A stretch of 64,000 nucleotides of DNA from Laccaria trichodermophora (Eukaryota > Basidiomycota > Agaricomycetes > Agaricales > Hydnangiaceae). The notes under the pieces are model-generated. The model was not told the origin of the DNA. It worked only from the letters and a program-made list of their open reading frames with translations, and searched no databases. A program made the position numbers and the translations under genes. The stretch spans positions 310,001-374,000 of the forward strand of contig JACTVC010000036.1 of the NCBI GenBank assembly GCA_018417955.1, written 5' to 3'. Shown here in pieces: positions 24,250 through 34,270 of the stretch; positions within the stretch are counted from its first letter, which is position 1; the number at the start of each line of letters is the position of its first letter.

Positions 24250-27200
24250 ATGGATAGCAACGTTCGAATTGTCAGATCCTTCAAGAAATTGAAACCAATC
24301 GCTGAAGTACCAGAAACTCCGGAGTTTATCACACGCTTCCTACCATCCCCATCGAATCCTCTTCTTCCAACATCTCGCAATGACCAACATGGGTCGTCGC
24401 ACACTACACCTCCATTCCTCGGCTCCCCATTCAACAATCTTGGTTCCCTTGGTGAACCTTCAGGCCAACCTCGACTCATCCAACCACCCCAAAGCGATGC
24501 GCAGAAGCTGTCCTCCAAGTTTGAGAGAATGGAAACGTTTCTAAACGACTCGGGATTCGATTCAGTTGGTGATTTTTTGAAGATTTTATTCTTCAATCCC
24601 AACCACCTCTCCGGAGAATCTGACCCTCGAGGCTCTTGTCATGCGAAGGCCGTTTCTCGTTTTCTCCAGGGACGAAATAAGATCAAGATGTCCGATATAA
24701 TTCCCCTCATCTACAAGCACAAACACAGCGCGCCCTCGCCGGCTTCACCATTTTATTCTGAGCGCCATGCCTCGTTCTCACCTTCAGTCTCTCCTGGGGA
24801 AATCTTTCACGCTCGTCCGTCGTTGTTTTCATGGGCAACAAATCTTGTTGCTGATCATGTTCACCGCGAGATATATGCGCTTACTGTTAAGGACGACGTT
24901 ACTCACCTTCGAGCATCGACAAATGGCCGACGCGCAGATCACGTTAACCTAGTAACCTGGGAAGCTCTCAGTAAATTCAGTTTTGCTGGACTTTGCGACA
25001 AATACAAAACTCGTGCACCTGTTTCTTGGTATCTCACTGAATCGATGACTGCCTCCCGCAAGAACGGCATTGTCATTTTAAAGAAGCGACGCCCACATCC
25101 AATCGCAAGTATTTAATTAATGTGTGCATCGTCGTTCAGTGCTTATTTATTTTCTTAGGTTCAAGTCGGCGCCATCAGCTCGTTTATTCTAACACGAAAC
25201 CACTACGCAAACGGAGATCTTGCGATGGTCTTATCTATACGGCATTTCGCAGCCAAATCCCACATCGATGTCAAGTGCGTCTACAGCCGATTCGGAAATA
25301 TTGTCAGCGACACAACCGCACGCAAGGCTCTCGACTCTATGACAGGTTCAAGTCTTGCTCTTCTACGAGCTTCCGTCAAGGCTGCGACTGAACGAGGAGA
25401 GACAGAGTGGTGTGTAGTCTTGGATAATGTCCAAGAATATTGTCCGGTATACGAAGGAGGTATTGCTCGCCAAAGTATACTCAAAGTCGGGACCGCAGCA
25501 ACCGCAATCCGCCTCGACGATTGCAAATCTGGTGCTTTCGACTTACAGAGTCATCTTGCACGTGTCACTCAGAAAAAGCGGAAGACTATGACGGTTGAAA
25601 CTCTCAGGACCGACATCGATTGGACTCACGTACACACCGTTCAATCGCTACACTGGGCTCGCACTCTCGTCAACTACATCCCACAACTTAAGCACATGTC
25701 CAAGGAAATTTCAGCTAGATATCGCTCAGAGCCCATTGCAAAGCATCGCATGCGTGAAGGACGAAAGACTGTGGTACAGCCATTAGGGACTAATGCTGAA
25801 AGAGAGGTCGAGACTCAAGGAATGGCACGAGCAATCATGGACTTCGACGAACAGATGGGTATCGATTCCAAAGCAGCGGATAAACTTCTCTCTTGGAATC
25901 GAGGCGACGGTGCTTCATACGCAACAGCCCTTCGACTACAAAAATATTTGTGTTCTATTCCAGATAATCACAAGTCATTCCGAAATCGCCTTTCTACGCC
26001 GGAAATTTGGCATGCAAAATCCACAATGGTCAACTCAATTGCCGCAAATCATTATGGACCAGCAACCTCACAAGATCCTTCGTCGCTTTCTCGTTGCTCA
26101 GGCGCCGCTGGTTTCAAACGGCCGACCAACCTTAGTAGCTGTGACTTCTACCCCACTGTGCGAAGTATGACTTTAATCTGGGAAGCACATGTTCTTGATT
26201 GTTGGAGGTGCGTCTTGAATTCCATCCTCGCTTTACAAAATTCTGACATCAGATGCCTGCAGAGTATTTCTCGAGGCGAAACCAGATCTTCTTTCGCATT
26301 TTTCTGACCTGGCAGAAAAAAAGGAATTGCCTTCCCTCGAAACCTTGTTAATTCACGCAAATGTTCTTGTGAAGCGTTACGCATCGCAAGATGCATATGA
26401 ACAGGCCCTATCTCTTGCTGAATCAAAGGATGCGCCAGATCATATGAAAGTTCCCTTTGGCTCTGCGCTTTCAGCTACAGGCTCGTCGGATGTTGCGACA
26501 GACATTTTACAGGCTATTCCAACCGAGGACGTTCCAAAGGTCCATCAAGAGGCAGATAAATTTGACGGCGATAGGGTCCTTGCAAATAGCATTCTCTTTC
26601 TTCAGGATTTTGGCTGGTGGACTGAGATTTCTTATGCCGTTCCAGAGGGGGATATTGGGCGTGTATTTGAGATATTGAAGGTGCAGTAATTGCAAGTTTT
26701 TCGATCAGATTTCGTGTTAATACTTTGTCTATAGATCTGGATATTTAGCTTTGCTGGATCGTCTCATCAAAACTACATGAACTACCTTCTGGAAGTGTAC
26801 TGTCTCCTACGATACGAGGCCTCTCAAGATCTTCGCGATGCGATCTTGAATAACTGGCTGGTGAATATAACTGGCGAGCTCGGAAAGTGGATTGAAGCTG
26901 ATTTGCTTCAAGAGCATTATAACCGTTGGCTTGAGGACATGGTCAAGAAGCGAGGCGGGGATTTTGACGACAACTTTTATCGACATACTCTTTCACCCAA
27001 TGTTGATCATTTCTTACGAATTAAGGAAGAGATCGAGAATGCTTTCTCCTTGAAGAGCCGTGGAAAATCACATACATCCCCTCATCTTCGTGATGAACTC
27101 CGACTTCTCCTTGCCTTGTTCACGGAAGAAAATATCCATCTTTTCTTCACAGGAAGGACACTGGGACATGCGGCAATCAATCAATTCAATGTGGGATATT

Positions 27201-27682
27201 CACGACTTGACGGTGGCAAGCTGGATGACTTTATTAGCAAGTCAATGACCTTTGCCGACGTTATTGCAGATATTATTCACGTCTGTCAAGACAACACTGT
27301 CCCTGACCATGAACCGCAAGATCCATCTTCTCCCGATGATACTATCAACCCTAGCCCACCTTCTAGCGAAAGCGAAAGTTCCTCCGAGTTGCGCACCACG
27401 TCCAAATTTCATTCGAATCCCTCATCGACGACTTCATCCTCATCGCAAAGTACACAATCTGAAGACGAAAATGAGGATGACCCTAGTAACACCCATCTAG
27501 TTAGTGGTTCTGACCATGACATTTATCTCTTAGACAACCAGTTAACTCATGATACCTGGTACGATCAAGAATGTGGAGAGGATGAAGAAAGCTCAAGTGA
27601 TGATGATCACGTCGACGACTGTGGAGCTCTTTCTGATGGTAATAATAGTGTTGATGAAGAAGATATGTATAATTCAGAATAG
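24250..27682 (+). CDS. DUF6589-type protein, candidate transposase
   Basis: Large protein of about 1,100 residues joined from exons 24250-25105, about 25154-26200, about 26255-26683 and 26733-27682, with all joints in frame. The N-terminal part holds the conserved FLNDSGFDSVGDFLKILF and RFLQGRNKIKMSDIIPLIYKH region. The centre has IGAISSFILTRNHYANGDLA, GNIVSDTTARKALDSM and the DN motif (VVLDNVQEYCPV, about 25430) typical of this agaricomycete family. A helical second half follows, then an acidic Ser/Glu/Asp tail. From memory the family is DUF6589, of unknown function and abundant in mushroom genomes. Its place inside long inverted repeats and its expansion suggest a transposase; the Asp of LDN could be catalytic. 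It looks intact. Confidence 0.8.
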
Positions 27683-27708
27683 AATAACAGTGTCTAAAGC
27701 AACAATTA

Positions 27709-30002
27709 TTAGTTTCTTTTCGATCTCCTCAGACCTTCATTCTCTTTTCCACTTCCACCCCCAGACGATCCTTCTACAAGTGCATTTCGGCGGGTGCGGT
27801 ACCGTGGACCATAGTCTTCAAGGACTTGCGCAACACTGGGCTGAGCAGCTCTAGGAGCTCGTCGTCGCCGCTTTGCGGTGTTCGTCATATCTTCAAGAGC
27901 TTGGCGCTTGCGAGCTGGAAATGCATTGAGTTGTTGTTCAGGAGGTTCGTTAACGATTTCTTCAGAGGGTTCGGAGTCCGAGTCAGATGAGATTGTGGTG
28001 CCAGAGCCGTCAACGTTAATCGCTCTTGTGGCCTGCCGTTTTTCGCGTCGCTTGGCCAGAGTAAGTTCTTGCGCAGTATTTCGTTGAACTGCTATTGATG
28101 TTTGGATTTCAATGACGGAGTCGAAGAGTGCTGATCCATGACTTGAATAGTAGGCCCATGAGTCGTGAAGAACGTGGCCGAGATCTGATGGAAAATGAAT
28201 GATAAGCAATGTGTCAAGTATTAAAGACACGATGCGAGCCGGAAAGTATGACGAGCGTGGTCGAAAGGCATGGTTATTGGAACGACGTTCAATTTGGCGA
28301 ATGGATTCACCGAAAGTGATTAAATGTTTTTCTGCGGCTAATCGTTCCTTTTTCTTTAACTTGTCTTTTTTTGGCGTTGACGATCTAGGGATGGCTCGAG
28401 GCACCATCAATACAGGTAACAGGGCGGAAGATGCAGGCAACAGTGATGGTGGGAAAACAAGAGTGTCGAGTCCTCGTCGTGCTAGACAGAGCGAGCAAGG
28501 TAAGGAACGAGCAGCGGCAAGACAATCCAGGCGAGATAAATCAGGACGAGATGGATCCAAAGAAGGATTCTCATAGCAACCGTTGATGCAGGCGATGTAG
28601 CAATGTTATTCCTGGATAACAAGAGCTTTCGATCTATCAAGAACGCGTGAAGCCTTGACTTTCTTTGAGCGAGTCTTGGGTTGAACAGAAGATGTTATAA
28701 GAGCTAGAAGCAATCAGCATCATTGCAAGCGTAAAATTCTGGGACTTACATTTGAGGTACGCTCCGCGTCTTTGATTACACTCCGATGTGCAAAGATAAC
28801 GCCGCGTCCAATCGTTTTCGGATCCCTTCCAACACGGCCTTTCTCCTGCCACGACTCGTTGAACGTCGAACCGAATCCAAGCGAAAGACTGTCAAGAAGA
28901 GACTTTGCGTTGAGCCCATTCGAAAAAGCGACGGTTGAAATAACAATTTGTAGGCGCGGTTCGGTCTCAAGAAGTTCAATGGTTTGTTTGTTGTATTCGG
29001 CAGGACATATGCTATGATAAACCCGAGCTCGAACAAGTTTATTAGCCCCATCAGGTTGCAGGCGCCAGATATATGCAAAAACGTGGGAGACTTGATTGAC
29101 AGTTCGACAGTGGATTATAGTCTTTCGTCCGCTGGCGAGGTACGGAAGAATGTCAGGAAACTTGTCGCCGTTGAGCCCGTGGGTGAGAAATTGGACAGTG
29201 AACTGTGTATTCGGACGCTCATTTGACCTTCGGATGAGTGTAAAGTTGCCCTTGAAGAAACCGAGACTTTTACACACAGAAATTGTTGGTGGCCCAGGCT
29301 CGAGCGTCGCAGTAAGACCAACAATAGATATTGAAGAAGGAAAGCGGCCACGTAGAAAGATTCCAATGGTCCCAAAGGCTAGACGAAACGCAAGACCCCA
29401 TTCATTGATCAAATGGACTTCGTCGACAGAGGCGACTAAGATGTTGGCCCGAAAGATAGGGCATTCCGTAATTTCTTTCCATTCCCTGTCGTGTAGGTGC
29501 TCCGGGTCCACACAGATCACCTGCCACCTCTTGCACTCTTTGATTTCACCTGCCAAACGGATCCCAGCCTTTCGTGCAGCACTCAGAGTTTCTTTGCAAT
29601 ATGAGAACGTGGAAACGTTGAGTTTCGAAAGTTCGTGAACCTAGCCCAAAGCTTACGAGAAGAACAACGAGAATTGACAGATAAACATACAATATTGTCT
29701 GCAAGACCCTTTGTTGGTGTGATCACGATCCCGATTGGCCTTTTCCGAGTTGGAAGGCCTGCTACATATGCTTCGGGGTGTTTGTTATACTCCAGAAGTA
29801 CTAGAATGGGGACCGAGAATGCCGCCGATTTTCCGTCGCCAGTGGCGGTACAGCAAAGTACATCTTTTCCATCCAGAATAGCGGAAACAAGATCCAGTTG
29901 GACCGCATGCAGCCCGTTCGTCCAGGTTGGTATGAGTTTCTTGACGATGGTGTTGATGGTCTCAAGGCCTGCATGATCCTGCCAGCGGAGTACTTGAGGC
30001 AT
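27709..30002 (-). pseudogene. RecQ-like DEAD/DEAH helicase, one in-frame stop
   Basis: Start MPQVLRWQDHAGLETINTIV at 30002. SF2 motifs in order: TATGDGKS (motif I, about 29850), TPTKGLADNI (Ia), VDEVHLINEWG (II, DEVH, about 29420), GLTATLEPG (III), STVAFSNGLN (V) and QEKGRVGRDP (VI, about 28830). After an intron at about 28753-28700 the frame runs VKASRVLDRSKALVIQE, hits TAA at 28608-28606, and then continues HCYIACINGCYENPS...CSLC, which is the Cys-containing C-terminal region of the family. A Lys (AAA) is expected there, so a single change to TAA interrupts it. The remainder to 27709 is a charged tail. The truncated product keeps all helicase motifs, so partial function is possible. Its 3' end lies 26 bp from the DUF6589 stop. 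Confidence 0.8.
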
Positions 30003-30075
30003 TATCGACTGTTCATGTAGAGTTCCAGGTCATCCAAGAAGTAAAATGAGGTAACAGGAGAGGTCTACAAGAAAG

Positions 30076-30200
30076 AACGCGTCGAGAGCAATCTGCAAGC
30101 GGGTAATATTGACGCGACTAGGGCGGACCGGAGGTTCAAAGTCCGCACTTTACATAAGCATTTTCTGACGCGGTTCGGAGGGCGTGGTAACAAACAGACT
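30076..30200 (-). repeat. Right terminal inverted repeat of the DUF6589/helicase element
   Basis: Complement of the left repeat, with two small insertions (for example an extra CTCCGGTCCGCCCTA-like segment). The helicase ATG lies 74 bp inside it, mirroring the other end. Confidence 0.82.
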
Positions 30201-30896
30201 TCATACATCGTGAACCAAGGTACGACTTCACATGTATCGAAGTCTGTCTAGGAGAGACTAAGGCTGAGTTGAGCTGAGTTGTGTCCGCTCTAATCTTTGA
30301 AGCGCGGGGCCGCCTTGAGCGCTTGAGCTCCCTTGAGCCTTCGTCCATTTGGTCGTCCATCCGCATTCTTGTCCTTGTGTGAATCATCCCAGGGGCCAAA
30401 TAAGTAAGGCGTCAGGCTCTCGCAGTCCCGATATGAGTGAGAGAGCAGGGAGAGAGCAGGGGCATACTTATCCGAGAACTTGTATCAAATGAACGACGAT
30501 CTTGCAGACTGTTCCGAGTCGTCGCCAGAACGCGGTTCGCGCCTGACAGGTGTGAAGAAATAAATGTGCTATTAGTTGTAACTCTCACTCCCGTCCCTTT
30601 GTTCTACTCCCTCTATTTGAATTGGCAAACCCCGTCCGGGATTTACTCGTCTCAGAACCTCCGAGACCCCACCTTATCGATATGGCGCGCACTCAATGGT
30701 GGTGTAAGTGTTTCGGAACCAGGAGTCGAGAGTCGAGAAGACATCGCATCACCTAGAATGCCTTGTAGCGAGTAATAACAGCTCATACTTCACATCGCAA
30801 GGTCACTACAACATCCTATCTGGGAAAGCGCACTATATAGAAAATCTGTCACACGTCGAGTGCATTGGAATGGTGCTGTTCTCGGTGTACGACCCC
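30201..30896. other. Interval between TIR element and GST gene
   Basis: No supported gene. Contains small direct repeats (GAGAGAGCAGG at about 30440, GAGTCGAGA at about 30725). Short frames only. Confidence 0.45.
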
Positions 30897-31757
30897 TTAA
30901 GCGGTAGACTTGACACCATCCTTGACGGCGATCCAGGAAGGGCGGGACGTGATGTCCTTCCACCACCTTATTTAATCGTCGAACATCAAAATCACAAATC
31001 TTATTAGAAACAAACTCGACACACCTAGCAACATTAGGCTTGGTATCGAGAATGTTGCTGCCTGTTGCGGGCAACCTTGCACCGCAAGGAAGGTGGAAGA
31101 GGTCAGCGAGGGTGACTTCCTGTGATTATATATGTAAGTAAAGGCAGTAAAGGGGAGAGAGCAACGTACCTCGCCAGCCACATACTTCTGCTTGCTCAAG
31201 ATTTGGTCATATACATCGAGCCTCTTGTCCAAGTTCCCAATGAGTTCGTCGAAAGTCTCCTGGTTGGGTGTAAGCCCAAGCATACTAGACGTCAACACCT
31301 TAGAATGCATTCATCGAGAATAGAGGGCGCTTTCTTACGGCTTGACCACTTTCTCGTAACCCGCCTTACCCGCCAAAGCATCGAAGTTATCCTTCTCAAC
31401 GGACGCAGCCTGCTCAAAGATGGCCTTGGCCTTGAGTTCCGTGGGGATCAGAACCGTACCCTGACCCGCATACTTTTCCGCGATGTATCGGCAGATAGCC
31501 CTACTCTCGTACAAGACAAGGCCCTCATCCTCCTACAACCGCGTTGTCATGCCATGATCAGGATATGAATGAGCCAGAAAACTCACGATATAGGGAACTT
31601 GGCCGAACGGCTGGTACTTCAAAAACTCAGGTGATTTATGTTGACCAGTTGCGAAATTAATGGGATGGAACTGAAAGGGGACGTTTTTCTCGTGTAGGAC
31701 GATAGCGACGCGTTGGGTGCAGGTGGAAAAGGCGACGCCGTAGAGTTTGAAGACCAT
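30897..31757 (-). CDS. Glutathione S-transferase
   Basis: Conjugates glutathione to electrophiles, cytosolic. Start MVFKLYGVAFSTCTQRVAI at 31757. The thioredoxin-like N-domain carries the TCTQRV activation site and the cis-Pro loop FGQVPY; the next exon has EDEGLVLYESRAICRYIAEKY (the ESRAI glutathione-binding motif). The helical C-domain follows (QETFDELIGNLDKRLDVYDQIL, then VTLADLFHLPCG) and the last exon ends WWKDITSRPSWIAVKDGVKSTA with TAA at 30899-30897. Three or four short introns. The architecture fits the phi-like class found in fungi (GSTF). No obvious pathway partner adjacent. Confidence 0.88.
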
Positions 31758-32504
31758 TGTAGCAAAGATAAGGTGCTTTGTTGAGGAAGTGGCGAGATTG
31801 GTGAGGAGTCGAACCTTCGTGCGGCCTTTTATAATGATAGATTCAAGGGTCCCTTCAATTTCTGACGAAGCATCAGACAAATTCGGTGTACGTGATATAT
31901 CTTTCATCGGTTAACTCTAACCGGCGAAAGATCGTCGTCATTGGGCCTGTGAGTCGTCCTTCAAATCTCATCCAAAGGTTTTGAGCAAACGGTCTCTTTG
32001 GTAGATTGAGAAAACGCAGTGAGATCAAAGAGGGTGTCTAAAACCCACAATGGTTTGACAGCTGCATTTTAGACCTGAGTCATTCCCAGTACACCTCCCC
32101 AGCCTTATTAGCCATATCCCTGCCCTCCGCATTTCACCTCAATCGCGCCATGAACACCCAGCATGTGAGCAGTCCAGGCAAGGTCCAGGAGTACAAGAGG
32201 CGACCATTTGAGGAGAGGGGAGGACTAAGACTGGATATAGAAGGTGTATTAACGTAGTAGTTGGATAGAAGACAGTCCACAGGAGGTCCGACCATCCAGA
32301 GGCCAGCACGATGGAAGTTGGCATTGTGGCAACAATAAACGAGCAATATGTAAACGAGAGACTTTGAAAGGCAAAAGGGTAACAACACTGTCACGTCACG
32401 CGTCACGACGGTCACGTTGGGGCGCTCAAACGGTCAAGCATTCGAAGATAAGCGTTTGACCACCAGTCCATACATTTCTTTTCCTCCTTGTGTCTTATCC
32501 ATTC
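31758..32504. other. Divergent promoter region of GST and BTB gene
   Basis: No supported gene. The 700 bp is divergent upstream DNA of the GST and the BTB pseudogene. A minor plus-strand GGTCACG-rich stretch (about 32390-32420) is a possible short repeat. Confidence 0.45.
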
Positions 32505-33469
32505 ATGAGTGACCTCAACCAAACCCCGATGATATATCCTCAGAAGAGAGAAACGCGGGTTTCTCACACCTGTACTTATGTTTGCGGAGATCTTTACCTT
32601 CAGCTGACTGAGCCCTTGTTCTCAAGTATTCTCCTCTGATGCTGATGTAATTTTTGAATCCGTGGATGGAGTCCTATTATATATCCATCGAAAGAATCTA
32701 GAGATCTGCACAGGTGCATTCCTGCCCTCCAAGATACCAATGAATGAAGAGCATGTTCTCCTTTCAGAGAGCAGAGAGATACTGGAGTTGCTTTTTAAAT
32801 TTGTATATCCCACATGGCACCCAGATCTGAATGAATTCAGCATTGATGTTGTGGCACCATTGGCAGAGGCTGCAGAGAAGTACAAGGTATATCCTGCAAT
32901 GAATGTCTGCCAGCAGCACATGAAGTGTGAATGTGCTTTCCATGGCCAATTGTGTTGATTCTGAAACAGACAGGGACTTCATACCTCAACACAGGGTTGG
33001 TGTTTACCTCTACACTGCAAAGCATGATTATCCAAGGCTCATTGCCCAATCTCTACCATTCATTATTGGGCACCCATTATCGGAAGTAATTCCTATTATT
33101 CCCCCATACTTGGTGCTCCCATGGGTGTGCCCTACCTAATTATCAACTGGAGCAACTAACTGTGATAAACCATTAAGCTTTTGTACACCAAGGCATGGGA
33201 GAGAGTTCATTGTGAAATATCACTTGGCAAGAGATCTGTGACCTGGAATGATTATGTACATGTTGCACCCTGTGGAGTATGGTTGCTTCGATCCAAATAA
33301 ATCCTCCACCACTTACTGCAAGGGGTGGGGTCATTATTAGATCTTGATGCATTATTCTGTTTCGAAGGTGACTGTTCTTGCAGCCAGGAAGTGTTGGCAA
33401 ACTGGCAGCAAACAGCCGAAGAGAGAATTAAAAAAAATTCCACAATTCCAGACCTTTGTGTATGGATAA
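32505..33469 (+). pseudogene. BTB/POZ-domain protein, decayed
   Basis: BTB family expanded in agaricomycetes. Recognisable parts are SDADVIFESVDGVLLYIHRKNL (BTB start), EICTGAFLPSKIP, LELLFKFVYPTWHPDL, LAEAAEKYKVYPAMNVCQQHM, HRVGVYLYTAKHDYPRLI, VIPIIPPYLVLPW, then LLDLDALFCFEGDCSCSQEVLANWQQTAEERIKK. Two lesions are visible in the last part: an in-frame TAA at about 33298 (after WLLRSK) and a run of eight A at 33430-33437 where seven would keep the frame to IPQFQTFVYG and the final TAA (33467). The first exon (MSDLNQTPMIYPQKRE) and the next joint are uncertain. A truncated BTB protein could still be made. Confidence 0.7.
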
Positions 33470-33878
33470 TGACTGGGTTCAAATGTACCAAATACTCATG
33501 ACACCAATTTACAAAAGAGTTGTATCTTAGGGTGGCAGGGTGGTTTGACTTAAATTCATGACCAGTTTGTTTTCTCAGTGGCATCAAGGCCCAGCTGGAC
33601 CTATGTTATGTGGGCTAGCTTGATGAGCATTTATTGCTTAGCCTTAGAAAAGATGCTTTGTCAATAACATCATAGCTTGGAATCAACTTGGAATGATTTG
33701 CACCAATGATGACACTTACATGAAGTGCAATTTTGGTAGACACACTCCTTGGTTAATAACCTCTCACTTCGACCTCCTCAAGTTTCAACTAATGAAAGTT
33801 GAATCTGAGTTGAATTATTTTTAAGGGGCAATTCCAACTCCTACCATCTTAATCTCCAGATTCTCCACCGTCTATAAG
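33470..33878. other. Interval upstream of the LTR element
   Basis: AT-rich, no supported gene. A tRNA-like sequence begins at 33879. Confidence 0.5.
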
Positions 33879-33896
33879 GGTGAGATGGCCAAGTGG
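33879..33896 (+). pseudogene. tRNA-Leu-like gene, 5' part, interrupted by LTR element
   Basis: GGTGAGATGGCCAAGTGG is the acceptor 5' strand and D-arm start of a type II tRNA-Leu. It continues on the far side of the LTR element at 45112-45195, after the AGTGG target duplication. GGTGAGA pairs with TCTCATC at 45188-45194 (one G-T pair). Confidence 0.75.
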
Positions 33897-34270
33897 TGTA
33901 ACAGTGTGATAGTGTACACTGCAAGTACATGCGTGATCTAGAACCATCGTAATTGTTCATGTTTGTTCAACTCTATATAGTGTTGCATTTATAACAAATA
34001 GAAGACACTTTGCAACCACATTATACATTACATGTGGACGGAGTCACCCCATTTCTATATGGCTAGGCAGCCTTATGCCTCCCCTCCGGGATACAAGAGT
34101 CCTGCGCCGGGTGACCGCGCCCCAGTTCCTGGGTCACAGGATATCCTCCACATGGTGTCGCCTCGCGGCACCACTTTACTATCTCTCTCCCGCGTACCCC
34201 GGATATTCTCCGCCGCCATCTCGCACTCACGCCTTTGTCGAGAAGTCCCGATCAGCCCTTCGGTTTCACA
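33897..34270 (+). repeat. 5' LTR
   Basis: 374 bp, TG...CA ends. Contains a TATA box (33974-33979) and, 53 bp downstream, the ATG at 34032 of the giant frame; the protein therefore starts inside the LTR. Confidence 0.92.
33971..33982 (+). promoter_or_regulatory. TATA box of the LTR promoter
   Basis: CTCTATATAGTG, about 55 bp upstream of the ATG at 34032; the same sequence is in the 3' LTR at about 44810. Likely core promoter of the retrotransposon transcript. Confidence 0.6.

Larger units (their letters stand above)
24070..30200. mobile_element. 6.1 kb TIR element carrying DUF6589 and a RecQ-like helicase
   Basis: Two convergent genes fill the element, which is bounded by inverted repeats of about 115 bp (24070-24185 and 30076-30200). 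The repeats share CCGAACCG(T/C)GTCAGAAA, TGCTTATGTAAAGTGCGGAC, GTCGCGTCAAT and CTCTCGACGCGTT, with scattered mismatches and small indels. The DUF6589 gene starts 65 bp inside the left repeat and the helicase 74 bp inside the right one. No clear target-site duplication is visible. A second, shrunken element with the same gene pair but different repeats lies at 54938-56815. I read this as an autonomous or recently autonomous DNA transposon; the function of either protein in transposition is inference. Confidence 0.8.

Noticed and set aside
24246..24602. Minus-strand frame over the DUF6589 N-terminus
   Set aside because: Antisense shadow of a clear coding exon.
24070..30200. Telomere-linked RecQ helicase (subtelomere) interpretation
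   Set aside because: No telomere repeat or chromosome end is visible, the helicase is flanked by inverted repeats, and ordinary genes follow on both sides.
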